Origin: Trichomonas vaginalis G3
Lineage: Eukaryota > Parabasalia > Trichomonadida > Trichomonadidae
Direction of reading: 5' to 3'
DNA length: 64,000 nt
Assembly (NCBI RefSeq): GCF_026262505.1
Contig: NC_067208.1
Span: 20,221,962 to 20,285,961, forward strand
Below, one piece after another: positions 8,731-18,951 of the stretch (the stretch's first letter is position 1; the number at the start of each line of letters is the position of its first letter). The notes beneath the pieces were generated by a model. That model was not told the origin of the DNA. It ran no database searches and was given only the letters and a program-made list of their open reading frames with translations. Position numbers and translations under genes: made by a program.

Positions 8731-9110
8731 CTTCACCTAAAATATATTTTTGTTCAAAGCTTCCACGAGAGAAAAGATTCCTCATTCGCTAAGGATTCCA
8801 AAAATGAAAAAATCATTGATTTCGGCTGAGAAAAACAGCAAAACCCTTCTTCCACGGGAACAAAGAAATAAAGAAGAAATAAAGAAGAAATAAAGAAGAA
8901 ATAAAGTAAATTTTTTATTTATTCCCGTGGAAAATAGAGCACTTTTATGACACTTTTTATTCACGACAAACAAAGAAAATAAGAAAATACGGCGCTGTCG
9001 CGGTTCGAACCACAGACCTTGACCCCTCCATAACACCACCTTAGACCACTGTGCTACGTAGCCTGTCGACATAAGATTTTATAAATTGCATATTTGACGT
9101 AAATTTATTT
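8731..9110 (-). ncRNA. tRNA-like Pol III promoter module, copy 1
   Basis: A module of about 380 bp that recurs inverted at 61525-61913. On the minus strand, 8991-9063 has the size of a tRNA: an A box TAGCACAGTGG (9046-9056) and a B box GGTTCGAACC (9002-9011) with starts 45 bases apart, the spacing of a real tRNA gene. The acceptor and T stems do not pair well, so it is probably not a working tRNA. Further along are two inverted arms, TTCCACGGGAA and TTCCCGTGGAA, around a purine-rich tract of repeated AAATAAAGAAG. A tRNA-derived SINE or a Pol III transcribed RNA carried by Mavericks both fit. No protein is expected from the open frame that crosses it. Confidence 0.55.
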
Positions 9111-9461
9111 CCATCTAGCTTCCCACCGCATAAGATATTCATACGTGTTTGTAAGACATTCATTAAAATTCTTTTCTATTGCATCTAATCTTGCGTTATT
9201 TTTTTCAATAGCTTGTCTGTATTCTTCATCATCTCCAGCAGTGTTTGGGTCTTCACGTTTAAAATATTCATTGTTAACCAATTTTTTATCTACAAATTTT
9301 ATTAGTGTTTGATTCACTTCGTTATGATAACGGTCATATTCTTTCAATACGTAAGTGAAGACAAAATGCATCGTACCTTCAATCTTAAAGCTTAAAGAAC
9401 TTTCAACACAGTTTTGAGGGTCTGTCAGTGCGTCAATGAGATAGTATTCGAAGTCAGTCAA
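9105..9461 (-). CDS. Small Maverick protein, family shared by A and B (118 aa)
   Basis: Role unknown. It has a beta-strand pair then YVLKEYDRYHNEVNQTLIKFVDKKLV, which matches FCFWEYDKNHKTLSRAVLKFVNDRLV in the Maverick B protein at 41486-41944, so they are one family. The rest is helical with a coiled-coil-like tail. In B the gene is divergent from the packaging ATPase and next to a small acidic protein. In A the neighbour is a KilA-N gene. The conserved core suggests a structural or assembly factor, but nothing in the sequence decides this. It looks whole. Confidence 0.6.
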   Translation of the reverse strand: MTDFEYYLIDALTDPQNCVESSLSFKIEGTMHFVFTYVLKEYDRYHNEVNQTLIKFVDKKLVNNEYFKREDPNTAGDDEEYRQAIEKNNARLDAIEKNFNECLTNTYEYLMRWEARWK

Positions 9462-9529
9462 TAATCTTTTTCAAGTCATTTCATACAGGATAAAATTTAA
9501 TGTTGTGAAGAAATAGTGTTTATCTCAGA

Positions 9530-9586
9530 AAAAATAACGCTAATTTTATTTTTATTTATTTTTTTATTTTGTATGTAAAGACAGTA
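9530..9586 (+). promoter_or_regulatory. Shared KilA-N leader, copy 3
   Basis: TAATTTTATTTTTATTTATT followed by TTTTTATTTTGTATGTAAAGACAG-type sequence lies directly before the start codon, nearly as at 6299 and 38970. Confidence 0.6.
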
Positions 9587-10414
9587 ATGACAACATTAGA
9601 GAACACAACAACTGCTATCGTTCATGAAGCCATAAATGAAGAATATGAGTACATACAGTATAACAAACAATTGAGACTCATTCGTTCAGTCAAAGACGAT
9701 ATGTACCAAATGCAAAGTATTTTGACTGCTCTTCGTTCTACAAAGCAAGCATATCATTGGTTTGAAAACCAACAGACAAAAGAACTTTTAGAAGAATTTC
9801 CTCATATGTTTGCTACCCTCGGAAAACCGAGGGTAGAGATTCCGTACGAAAATCGCAAGAATTTGGCTCCTGGTTTGAGAGGATATTATGTTCATAGACT
9901 TTTAGTAAATGCTGTTGCAATGTGGGCTTCACCTCGTTATGCTTGTTATATTTTCATGATGTTAGATGAACTATATAAAGCAGAACGTGGAGAGATGGAA
10001 AAGAAACTTCAAGCAAAAGATGAAGTCATTGAATCCAAAGACAAAAGCATACAGAAAAGAATACCGCGTTCAGTACCAAAAGGAAAGGAAAAGAGTTATA
10101 AGTATATGATATATACTGAAGAGTTGGAGAAAGAAGAAGACAGAGATATGGTTATGTTGCATTTAGTCAGAAGAAACAACAAAAGCTTTTACGACCTTGC
10201 TAAGATTTACAAATCTGACAGAAACTGGTTCTATCGTGAAAACTTACCGATTTCAATGACACCGAATGAGCAAATAAAGGAAATTGTCAAAAATACTCTT
10301 CCTCAAACACACTATGACATCAAAGGTTGCACAATACTTACATTCAAAGAAGACTTAACATTACTGAAGGAAAAAATAACAGAGTATTTCGATAACTTCA
10401 AAGAGGAAGAATGA
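9587..10414 (+). CDS. KilA-N protein with DUF3627-like C-terminal domain, Maverick A
   Basis: About 275 residues. It starts MTTLENTTT, aligned with MSTTENTTT of the gene at 39733; the earlier in-frame Met lies in the shared leader. Residues 1-60 carry EAINEEYEYIQYNKQL. The KilA-N end motif RGYYVHRLLVNAVAMWASPRY is at about 105-125. A charged linker (about 140-160) follows, then a C-terminal block with YKYMIYTEE, HLVRRNNKSFYDLAKIY, NWFYRENLPISMTPNE and ILTFKEDL. That block resembles the DUF3627 domain of viral KilA-N proteins; the match is from memory. It differs from the paralogue at 39733 mainly in a hypervariable stretch at about 55-100. Probable DNA-binding regulator. It looks whole. Confidence 0.75.
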   Translation: MTTLENTTTAIVHEAINEEYEYIQYNKQLRLIRSVKDDMYQMQSILTALRSTKQAYHWFENQQTKELLEEFPHMFATLGKPRVEIPYENRKNLAPGLRGYYVHRLLVNAVAMWASPRYACYIFMMLDELYKAERGEMEKKLQAKDEVIESKDKSIQKRIPRSVPKGKEKSYKYMIYTEELEKEEDRDMVMLHLVRRNNKSFYDLAKIYKSDRNWFYRENLPISMTPNEQIKEIVKNTLPQTHYDIKGCTILTFKEDLTLLKEKITEYFDNFKEEE

Positions 10415-10468
10415 AAATCTAAGCTAATTTTATTTTTTTTTATAAAATTTTATCTCATATGAAAGAAC

Positions 10469-10684
10469 ATGAATTTAGAATATTCAGAACTCTTGACAGA
10501 AGAGGAGAACAAACAGCATGTAAAAGATTATGCAAAATTTCTGAAGACATACAAAGCATTTAAACAATATCTAAATGCTTCTAAAGATTATGCAAAATTT
10601 CTGAAGGTATATAAAGCTTATGAAAAAGCGTATGAAAAGTTTATACATTGGGGAATTGTTGTAAAATATCCATATGAAGACTAA
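10469..10684 (+). CDS. Small internally repeated protein (71 aa)
   Basis: A short frame behind a T-rich leader (TTTTATTTTTTTTTATAAAA). It contains an internal duplication: KDYAKFLKTYKAFKQY and KDYAKFLKVYKAYEKAY. It would be helical and basic. It is followed by AAAAATATATTTTTGC, the AT block that accompanies the palindromic repeats. No known family. It may be a real accessory peptide. Confidence 0.4.
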   Translation: MNLEYSELLTEEENKQHVKDYAKFLKTYKAFKQYLNASKDYAKFLKVYKAYEKAYEKFIHWGIVVKYPYED

Positions 10685-10702
10685 CCAAAAATATATTTTT
10701 GC

Positions 10703-11176
10703 TTAAATAGCTTCAGGGTCAATTTCTTCAACCATTTCACTTCCTTCGTCAATGTCAATTGAAGCTTCTTCAACCTTTGGTAAGAATTTCTGTATAACAT
10801 CTTTGTTCGTTATTGTCTTCAGAGATGAAGGATAATATTTCACATTTGTTTCACCCTTCTTATATTCTTTCTGTTCGGAAAGATTCATAGCAATACTGAA
10901 GAAGTCAATGTTAGAGTTCTTTATGACAGTATAATGAGTATCTTTGACATTCACGAAGAAACTCTTTTGTTTCAAAACTACTGCTAACTCTTGTGAAGTA
11001 TAACGTTTGCGGTCAATGACGATAGCTAATGGTCTGACATACTGACCAAACTTAGATTCTTTCACAAACTTCTTGTTAAAGATAACATTCACGTTTGAAG
11101 CATTATTGAACTCATTCTTGATGGCATTAGCGAGAGCATTGTATGAAAAGAACTTGCAATCTTGCATGTGTTTCAT
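10703..11176 (-). CDS. Small acidic-tail Maverick protein (157 aa)
   Basis: Family not recognised. It has mixed alpha/beta composition and ends in an acidic tail with EEIDPEAI. The Maverick B protein at 41961-42380 is similar in size and ends ENIDIDPEMF, and both adjoin replication genes (PolB here, helicase there), so they may be distant homologues. A single-stranded DNA-binding or replication accessory role would fit an acidic C-terminal tail, but this is inference only. It is divergent from the polymerase gene across a 92-bp A/T tract. It looks whole. Confidence 0.5.
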   Translation of the reverse strand: MKHMQDCKFFSYNALANAIKNEFNNASNVNVIFNKKFVKESKFGQYVRPLAIVIDRKRYTSQELAVVLKQKSFFVNVKDTHYTVIKNSNIDFFSIAMNLSEQKEYKKGETNVKYYPSSLKTITNKDVIQKFLPKVEEASIDIDEGSEMVEEIDPEAI

Positions 11177-11268
11177 TAAAATAAAAATATTAAATTATTT
11201 TGAAAAATAACTTAAAAAAAATCTAATCTAATTTTTTCAAAAATATTTTTTTTTATTTCCTACTAAAG

Positions 11269-14200
11269 ATGTATCGGAAGTTGTCTAAGTTAGAACACTC
11301 GGAAATAAAACAACTTCTTACAGAAGCTAATATAGATGTTGCAAAGCATTACGCAACAAACAAAAAAGCACTCGCTGACTTCATTAAAGACTATAATGGT
11401 GCAATAAGTTATGATAGAATTCATGATTACATTAATAACAAAACATTTCCTTTAAATGACGTTGCTATTGACTTATATCATAGACGTTCAGTACCTCATG
11501 AAGTAAGAAGAGAGATGTTTGACATAACAAATGCAAACGTTGGTCATACTCGTAAAGCTCTTTCACATGATGTTCGTCAAGAGATGTTTGACATAACAAA
11601 TGCAAACGTTGGTCATACTCGTAAAGCTCTTTCACATGATGTTCGTCAAGAGATGTTTGACATAACAAATGCAAACGTTGGTGAAACAAGAAGAAGAGAC
11701 GACACACTGAAACAACAGAGAAGAGAGATGTTTAAGAGCGCTATAGAACAAGTTCGCAAAGCTAACGATGTCATTCGTTCCATTGACGACAAACCAAAAG
11801 AAGGTGAGAGATGGTTAAAGAAAGATGAAGAGAATAGGAAGAGAAATGTGAAGTCAGGCAATAGACTCATTGACTTTAACATCGAAGCTTTAGATGAACC
11901 AAACAGAGACTACTTACACAAACATTTCGGTAAGGTTTTCATGAGACTCTTAGAGAAAATTAAAATAAACTCACAACAAAGATGGATGGTATGTTATAAA
12001 CTTGGTGGAAAGTATGAATGTTCTACGTTAAACCTCAATAATATTGGAACACTACTACATCAGCTCTTGAAGGAGAACTTTATATCAGAGATAGAAGCAA
12101 ATGCTGCAGGTATTGTTGAAATGCACTATGACTTCTTCTTGACAAACATAAAGAATCTTACCGAAATAAAGATGTATGATTTAACAGAATATGAAGGCTT
12201 GACGATGTCAGATGTAAAGAAAGGCAAACCAAAAAAGAGACCATATAGAGATGAAAGCACACTGACAAATGACCAGAAAGCCATTTTGGAAGCTCTTAAG
12301 CAAACAGGAAACCCAGCACTTATAGAAAGCTTTTGGAAAGATAATGGTGAAAAGAAGTTTTATAAGAAGAGAAGCGGTCAGTTCTGGAAGTATCTTTGCA
12401 CATTACCTATAAATCTTGAACGCTACCAAATCTTCAATGAACTGAACAAAAGAACTGCAACACTTATGACAGAAGACAATTGTTTCGTTTATGCTTGCAT
12501 TCAGGCTGGAGTAGATGAAGAAACTATTGACCACATGAGAGAAGTCATTCGTGTTAGAGACTTTCCTCAAAGCAAAGTACAAGAAATTTCTGACGCAACA
12601 GGTATAGCATTTAATGTTACCATTGGTTACTTCAATGACTCAAGACATAATGAAATAAAGAGATACATACCAAAAGAATGTGAAACTGTTAGAACTATTG
12701 ACTTACTTCTTGTTGAAGACCACTACATGCTAAACGAAAGATTACCAATGACAACATATTTCATTCGCAACTATATAGAAATTCTCAAAGCTTGTGGTGG
12801 AATGAACATTGAGAAACAAATGAAGATTTATACAAAGAGAGAAGATAAATATGTAGTTCGTTATGATAGAACAACACCGTTATGGAATGTTATGAAAACA
12901 TTGTGGGAGTGCAAATATTTCGAACCTATTTCTTATGGAGAACTTTTCACATATACGACTGACTTATATAAACAGAACCTTGCACCATTTAAAGATTTGA
13001 CATATGCTCCAAAGTATTGTGTACAACTGAAGAAGAAAGCAGAGTCAAAAGAAGTAAATAAAAATAAGTGCAAGTTCATTCCTGAGCACGTTTTCTTTGC
13101 TGACTTTGAGTGTAGCACAGACGGCTTTCATAAAGCCTTTAACATCTGTTATGACAGTGAAGATGGTTCAGTGAGTGAAAGCATATGGGGTCAGAACTGT
13201 GCAACAGAATTTTTGGAACGACTTCCTGACAAGAGTTTAATATATTTCCATAACCTCAGTTATGATATAAACTTCATCTTAAGACACATGACAGAAGTGA
13301 AAGGAACTCCCATCATTAAAGGTTCACGAACAATGCAAATAACTGGCTTATATAAAGGAAGGGCAATTATTATAAAAGACTCTTACAGTGTTATAAATAA
13401 GAAGCTTAAACTATTTCCTGCTATGTTTAACTTACAAACAGGACCGAAAGAAGTATTTCCATACAACTACTACAGCAGTGTTTTGTTAGCAAATGACAAC
13501 AGAACTGGTGTCATTTCTGAAGCGTGTAAGTTTATCCAGGATGCGGATACGTTCATGAAAAACATAGATTCCATCAAAGGTTGCAGAATAGATGAAAACC
13601 ACTTCGACTTAGAAAAGTATAGCACATTTTATTGCAAACAAGATGTAAGAATTTTAAGAGAGAAGGTTTTGTTAAGTTCCGCAATGACATATTGAAAGAA
13701 TTTGATTTAAACATTTATGACTACGTTAGTATTTGTTCTATTGCTAACAAATTGTTTGAGAACAGAGTGTACTTCCCGAATGGAAATTATATGACCTCTC
13801 AAATAAACCAAGAGAATTTATTTCGAGATGCATTCAAGGTGGAAGATGTATGTTGTCAGATAACATTAAACAAAAGAGCGAAAAGAAACTCATTGCTGAT
13901 TTCGACGCTGTTTCATTATATCCATCCGCTATAGCAAGACTTTATACTTTAGAAGGTATTCCAAAGGTTATGAAGAAAGAAATGTTAAGCACAGAGTATC
14001 TCATGAGACATTTATTTGATGACGACCAAAAGGAACCCATTGGTGAAAAGTTTATGTCTGGCTTCTTTGTTCTCATTAAGATAACAGAGATTGGAATACA
14101 TAGACACTTTCCTTTAATAGTTTGTGACCCTGAACTAAATCCAGAACTTAATGTTCCCAGAAGTTCAAACACTTGCTGTTTAATGTATGTTGACCATATA

Positions 14201-15100
14201 ACATTACAAGACCTCATAAAATATCAAGGTGTCAAATGTGAAGTGTTGCAAGGATACTATTACGATGGAAACAGAGATATTAGAATAAGAGATGAAGTAA
14301 AGAAGTTGTTTGAGTTAAGGTTAAAGTATAAGAAAGAAGGAAATCCTTTGCAAGAAAATATAAAGCTCATTCTGAACAGTATTTATGGCAAAACTATTCT
14401 ATCTCCTATTGAGTCAAAAATAACCATAGTAAATGACAAAGATGCTATAAGATATGCCATCAGAAACTACAACCATATAGTGAAGTTCGAAGGTTTGGAT
14501 GGTTCAGATAAAACTATTTTCAAGCTAACGAAAAGTATTTGCAGACACTTTAACTTCTGTCCACTTGGTGTTAACATTCTGTCTATGTCGAAGAGAATAA
14601 TGTGTGAAGTATTCTGTACTGCTGAAGATATGGGTCTTCAAATATTTTACCAGGACTGTGATAGCATGCATATTTTCAATGAAGACATCCCAAAGCTTGC
14701 AGCAGAGTTTAAGAAGAGATACGGTCGCGAACTTATAGGAAAGAACCTTGGTCAATTTCATTCTGACTTCGCAGAAATAACACCTGGAAAACAAAGTTTA
14801 GCATACAAGTCAATATTTTGTGGAAAGAAGACTTACATAGACTTACTCACGAATGATTTAAATGAAGTTGCATTCATGCACGTTGCAAAGGTGTCAAACA
14901 AGACGTCCTTGCTTTAACAGCAAATGAAATGTTTCCTGAAGCTATACAATGCTATTACAATGAAGATAAGAACATTCACATACCTGTTGGAACATATGAC
15001 AAAGACTCTGAGTTCAGTTTAATGAAACTTTACAAAGCACTTCATGATGGTCAAGAGATTGGATTTGACTTATGTAAGTCTTCTAGTCCTTGCTTTTGAC
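11269..15100 (+). pseudogene. Protein-primed family B DNA polymerase of Maverick A, broken
   Basis: Replicative polymerase of the element. Parts in order: a helical N-terminal segment; three tandem 23-residue repeats (11512-11690) built on EMFDITNANVGHTRKALSHD; a region with TEDNCFVYACIQAG and VIRVRDFPQSKV typical of Polinton polymerases and possibly OTU-like; exonuclease motifs (FFADFECST, YFHNLSYDINFIL); polymerase motif A (DFDAVSLYPSA), motif B (KLILNSIYGK) and motif C (YQDCDSMH). The set identifies the Polinton/Maverick pPolB family. The copy is broken, with about two or three breaks. A leader with AAATATTTTTTTTTATTTCC precedes the start. Confidence 0.85.
11512..11690 (+). repeat. Three tandem 69-bp repeats inside the PolB gene
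   Basis: Copies begin at 11512, 11581 and 11650. They keep the frame (23 codons) and are almost identical at the DNA level, which suggests recent expansion. They sit in the poorly conserved N-terminal part, ahead of the exonuclease domain. Confidence 0.85.
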
Positions 15101-15240
15101 GAAAGTTTAACTTCTCAATAACGACTAAAACAAGCTTTATTCGTAAGTTGAAGTTCTGAGGTCATTTATTTTTGTCAGCAATGAGGTCATTATGATAAAA
15201 ATAAACCGCTAGCGGCAAGGGCGAAGCCCATGAGGTCATT
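15101..15240. other. Intergenic stretch with TGAGGTCATT repeats and small hairpins
   Basis: TGAGGTCATT occurs three times within 85 bp (from about 15157, 15182 and 15231). Between them are CCGCTAGCGG and GGGCGAAGCCC, both able to fold into tight hairpins. No gene is seen. It may hold the 3' ends of two convergent transcripts. Confidence 0.4.
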
Positions 15241-16094
15241 TACAATACTGCGATGGTAGAGTTTAAGAGTTGTGCTTCAATGTAGAGACAGTCCTTATGG
15301 TCTGGAGGTAGCAAAAAGGTGCTTTATGGTCATGAGTGGAGAACATGTCTATCCAAAACTCACGATTGAAGCCAGTAAGCTTGTAATACTTAGGATTTGG
15401 CAGTGGTGAAGTTCTTGTATGACCAATGAACTCATTTTCAACTCCCTTACTTAAGTTTGAATATAATATAGCTTGCTTTCTATCCAAATGCCAGGTGTTA
15501 CAATCTTTGAAAATTCATTTTTCCTCGAAGCATTGCATAATAATTGAAAACATTTTTGAAGTCATCATTTGGTTCAGAGATTTGAAATCTTATACGTAAT
15601 GGATTTTTTTTCTTTTTAGCTACTTCATTGAATGGTGAGAATACAATGAATTGACATCATGAGTTCCATCTTCATTTTCATTAAATTCATAATGAAAGTC
15701 TATAAGTTGTGGCCGACTACCTTCTTCCTTCAGTTGTGCAAGAAACTCACGTAAAGGCTGTAAAGTTTTGTACTTCAATGTTGAACTTTTTCTCGAACAT
15801 CTCATTAAATGAAATCATACATTGCAACAATGTTGTATCGTCTTTAAAGTATTTGTATATGTGAATGTTTTGGGCGCTTAAAGACTGTTCGTCATTTTCT
15901 ATCTCGACTTGAAGTATAAAGTCAACCTTTCTGAAAGCACGTGTTATATACATAGATGTTATGCCAATGTACTTCTCTTCATTTATGTTCACAATCCAGT
16001 CTGTTGGAAACTTAAACGTTACTCTGTTCCCCTTTATTTTGACGTCAGGGTTTTCACTACTGAACGCAACAGTTAAAGGTATTTGTCTATACAT
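15240..16094 (-). pseudogene. Minor-capsid-like gene of Maverick A, broken
   Basis: The 5' part encodes a beta-rich domain (IPLTVAFSSENPDVKIKG, VTFKFPTDWIVNI, YIGITSMYITRAFRKVDF). The 3' part has ILYSNLSKGVENEFIGHT, PNPKYYKLTGFNREFWIDMF. The pattern of short strands with FWI-type blocks is common in penton/minor capsid proteins of Polintons, and the major capsid gene lies just beyond, so a virion role is likely. The locus is broken, with about two or three breaks. Its start is preceded by TTTATTTTTATCCG on the minus strand. Confidence 0.5.
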
Positions 16095-16100
16095 TTAATT

Positions 16101-16114
16101 CGGATAAAAATAAA
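16101..16114 (-). promoter_or_regulatory. TTTATTTTTATCCG promoter-like motif
   Basis: Lies 6 bp upstream of the start codon at 16094. The same ATTTTTATCCG-type motif precedes the genes starting at 16880, 39733 and 42380, each within about 30 bp of the ATG. Confidence 0.45.
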
Positions 16115-16118
16115 CCAT

Positions 16119-16325
16119 TTACTCTTTCTTCTTCAGTTTGCTTCTTTTCTTTTGCTTCAGCTTCTTCTCTAGCTTTCTTCGCCAGCAAACGTGGGTTCTT
16201 TGTCTTCCAGCAGCTAATGCAGCAAGTTGTTTTTCACTAAGTTTTCTCTTTGGTCTCTCTGGCTTTTGTTCTTGTTTTTGTTCCTTCAGTTCGGATAAAA
16301 TTTGCTCACGAATTTCTTTCTTCAA
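16119..16325 (-). CDS. Small highly basic Maverick protein (68 aa)
   Basis: Rich in lysine and arginine, with the block RKLSEKQLAALAAGR at about residues 27-41. Similar short basic proteins with an S-x-K-Q-L-x-A-L-A-x-G-R block occur in viruses and virus-like elements, possibly to compact or anchor DNA. This is family knowledge applied by eye. It sits between two capsid genes in a late-gene neighbourhood. Its reading frame is open throughout, but a shortened product cannot be excluded. Confidence 0.45.
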   Translation of the reverse strand: MKKEIREQILSELKEQKQEQKPERPKRKLSEKQLAALAAGRQRTHVCWRRKLEKKLKQKKRSKLKKKE

Positions 16326-16424
16326 TGCTTCAAATCATCTATGACCCTTGGGTCTTGTCCGTAGGGCTTGTCTGAGTCATTTGACTGCAGATAAAAAACA
16401 AAATTAAAACTTTAACCGTGTAAA

Positions 16425-16855
16425 ATGAGCTTGTCAAAATCAGAGCGAGAGTCTATTATATTAAATGACGCCAGAGGAATACAACATCCTTTCTATTACG
16501 TAAGTCAGAGTAAAGATGGTAAAATATACGTAAGAAAAAGAAAGGTTCCATTAGCGAATGCAGAAAGCGACAACATTAAGGTGCATGCAAGGGCGAAGCC
16601 ACGAAGCTTAAGCCTTCTTTCAAACTGAAAGTCAAATAGAACAAGAAGAAAAGAAGCCAGATGTACTTTCAATAACGAACCAAGAGCTTATTGCAAAGTT
16701 CGTGAATTTCATTGAAAAACAAACCGACGGTCAAAGAACCCTGACCCGCCAGTGAAAGAAGTTGAGACAAAAGAGAATGTACAGTTCATTGAAAATGTCA
16801 AGAAACAACTTCCACCACGAATGCCAAGAAGAAGAGTGAGAATAATAAGTAAATA
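16425..16855 (+). pseudogene. Small gene with KDGKIYVRKRKVPL block, probably broken
   Basis: The N-terminal part has HPFYYVSQSKDGKIYVRKRKVPL, closely resembling GFYIHTMKDGRVQFRKIKQPL in the protein at 18952-19188, so the two belong to one family of short Maverick proteins on either side of the major capsid gene. Coding-like sequence continues to about 16855. A small GGGCGAAGCC hairpin lies within the stretch. The locus looks broken, with about two breaks. Function unknown. Confidence 0.4.
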
Positions 16856-16860
16856 GATAT

Positions 16861-16870
16861 TTTTATCCGA
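16861..16870 (+). promoter_or_regulatory. TTTTATCCGA motif before the major capsid gene
   Basis: Full context is GATATTTTTATCCGAAGTAA, ending 5 bp before the ATG at 16880. Same motif as at 16101, 39705 and 42390. Confidence 0.45.
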
Positions 16871-16879
16871 AGTAAATAC

Positions 16880-18399
16880 ATGCAGAACGAACAGTTAAAC
16901 GAATTTACTCCAGCAGAGCATATTCATCAGATTCGCTCATATTTCGATATCATAGACAATGCAGTTCAAATTGTGACACTAATAGAAAATATTCTGACGC
17001 AAAGATTCCATCACAACCTGGAACTGCTAAAGATAACACATGGGTAACATTCAATCTCTCACCTCCTGTGAAAATATGTTGGACCTTTACAATACATTCA
17101 TTACGTATAAAATGGAAGGTCAATTTATTGTAGATAAAGAAATTGGTTCAGGTTCCAATAAAACAAACCCACCAGGATTTTGGATTGGTTTCGATGACGC
17201 TTTCTATGCAGTTGCTGGATATCAAATCCTTGCAAATGGTCGTATCGTATATTCTCAAGACAACGCAAGAGAAGAAGCATATATAACTTCAAACTCACAA
17301 ACTACCGAACAAATAAAGAAAGTAGATGTTTTCTCAAAGACTCGACATGAAGATGTATGGAGTCATTCGGGAACATGCAGAACAGGACAAATTGTTAGTG
17401 GTCCAATTACAGCAGGAAAATCATTTGATTTTAAGCTTCGTTTAAGAATTCCTGTTAGAAGATTCCTTCCATTAGAAGCTATTCGATTTATTCCAGCTTT
17501 TGAACATTCAGCTTAAAGTAAAGTTCAGTAGCGACGCCTTACAATGCACATCTATATCTGTAAATGATATCATTGCTTTCAATCCAACTCTTAAAGTTGC
17601 ATTTGCTTCAGATTCAAATCCACCGACAAATAAATTTGTTCCATGGAATGAACCATTCACTATGATAACGAAGGCAGTAGAAGCTAGTGGAACAGTTACT
17701 ATTACAACTGTAACCCAGCAACTATTTCGAACAAAGATGGATTTTAATGAATGTTTCATTCATCCAAAGTCATTCTCTTTAGACCCTAACATTTATACAG
17801 AACTTGTAGAACATTATACAAACGAGGCTTTATGTTTTCCTGTTAAAGTTATGGATTGGATTCCTATGGACGGTTCATTCTCAAAGAATACAGATAGTTC
17901 AAGTGCAACATTTACAGCAGCTTATACGCCTATTAATGTTAAAAGTATTTGGGCACTATTTAGAAAGAAAGACAACTATTATGTTAATTTTGAGAACCCT
18001 AAGTTTAAATATCTTCAGCTTTCCATGGGAGCTTATGGAAATATGCCTGCAGAACCTGAAAAATCATATGGACCTGTATTTTATGAAATGGTTGCGAACG
18101 CTTGCAATACAAACAATGATATGATAGGATTTAATGAAGATGTTATGAGGTCATTGGTGGATGATGGTAGTGTGGAACATAAATGGGATAGCTATGACAA
18201 CACACATTTCTTATGTGGTTTTCCAACAGAAGTGGACTTTTGCTTCCAGCAAGGTCAAACATCTACTGCTCCAATAACATACAAATTGTCTGTTAAAGGA
18301 CCTATTGAACTAGCAACTGAAAATGTACCAAAGCCACTTATTGGATTTATGAGGGATTGTTGCTTTGCCATTCAGGTGCGTGCTAATGGAATCCCATAA
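16880..18399 (+). pseudogene. Major capsid protein gene of Maverick A, broken
   Basis: Encodes the double jelly-roll major capsid protein that would build the icosahedral shell. Recognisable parts: an N-terminal arm (NEFTPAEHIHQIRSYF), strands with GFWIGFDDAFYAVAGYQIL, the inter-strand block KLRLRIPVRRFLPLEAIRFIP, which corresponds to KLKLRVPLSSFLIFRFLRYLP in the Maverick B capsid at 45396-47003, and a C-terminal jelly roll ending FAIQVRANGIP. Total length is close to the B protein (535 aa). The copy is broken, with about two or three breaks. It is followed by a membrane-anchored small gene. Confidence 0.75.
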
Positions 18400-18476
18400 T
18401 AAGATTAGATGACTATAACTTAGCTACGGACGACAGTGAGGAATAAAGGATGAACGTTTATTTTTAAAGCTTATAA

Positions 18477-18902
18477 ATGAGTTCTTCATCAAGCTCTCGT
18501 GAACCTTCACCATCTATGAAACAAACTTTACCAAACGATTATGGAGCACCTATTGAATATTTCTTACGAGCTGCACAATGGCAAAGAGCAGTCTCACCAA
18601 GGTTAGGTGTTCCACCAGCTCCTGTCAAAAATAGCATTTGGTCAAGTCCTTATATAAGATATGGTCTCCCACTAGGTTTGCTAGCTACAGCAGGAGCAGT
18701 TATGATGTTGAAAAGAAATAAAGCAAATGTTGTAAATAATACTGAAGTAGCTGAAGTTAAACAAACTCCAACGCCTTCAATGACTCCTGAACCTATGGAA
18801 GTACAAACTCCTGTTCAAAAGTCAACTCCTAAACCGACTCCAACATTTAAACCAGAACCTACTCCTCAAATAAATCGTAAAACTCCTGCGTTTCCTTACT
18901 GA
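18477..18902 (+). CDS. Single-pass membrane protein with proline-rich tail (141 aa)
   Basis: The N-terminus is serine-rich (SSSSSSREPSPS). One membrane segment is predicted at about residues 61-80 (YGLPLGLLATAGAVMML), followed by KRNK, so the basic tail would lie inside. The C-terminal 55 residues are P/T/E-rich (TPTPSMTPEPMEV, PKPTPTFKPEPTP), an extended linker. Polintons and related viruses often carry a small late membrane protein next to the capsid gene, which would fit. The start follows TTTATTTTTAAAGCTTATAA. It looks whole. Confidence 0.6.
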   Translation: MSSSSSSREPSPSMKQTLPNDYGAPIEYFLRAAQWQRAVSPRLGVPPAPVKNSIWSSPYIRYGLPLGLLATAGAVMMLKRNKANVVNNTEVAEVKQTPTPSMTPEPMEVQTPVQKSTPKPTPTFKPEPTPQINRKTPAFPY

Positions 18903-18951
18903 AAAAAATAACGTTATTTTTATTTAATATTATAATTTTTATTTGATTGAA

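Noticed and set aside
8991-9063. Functional tRNA gene
   Set aside because: A and B boxes and their spacing fit, but acceptor and T stems pair poorly in both copies.
8782-9072. 96-codon frame across the tRNA-like module
   Set aside because: The counterpart at 61668 diverges in frame and the sequence is explained by the repeat.
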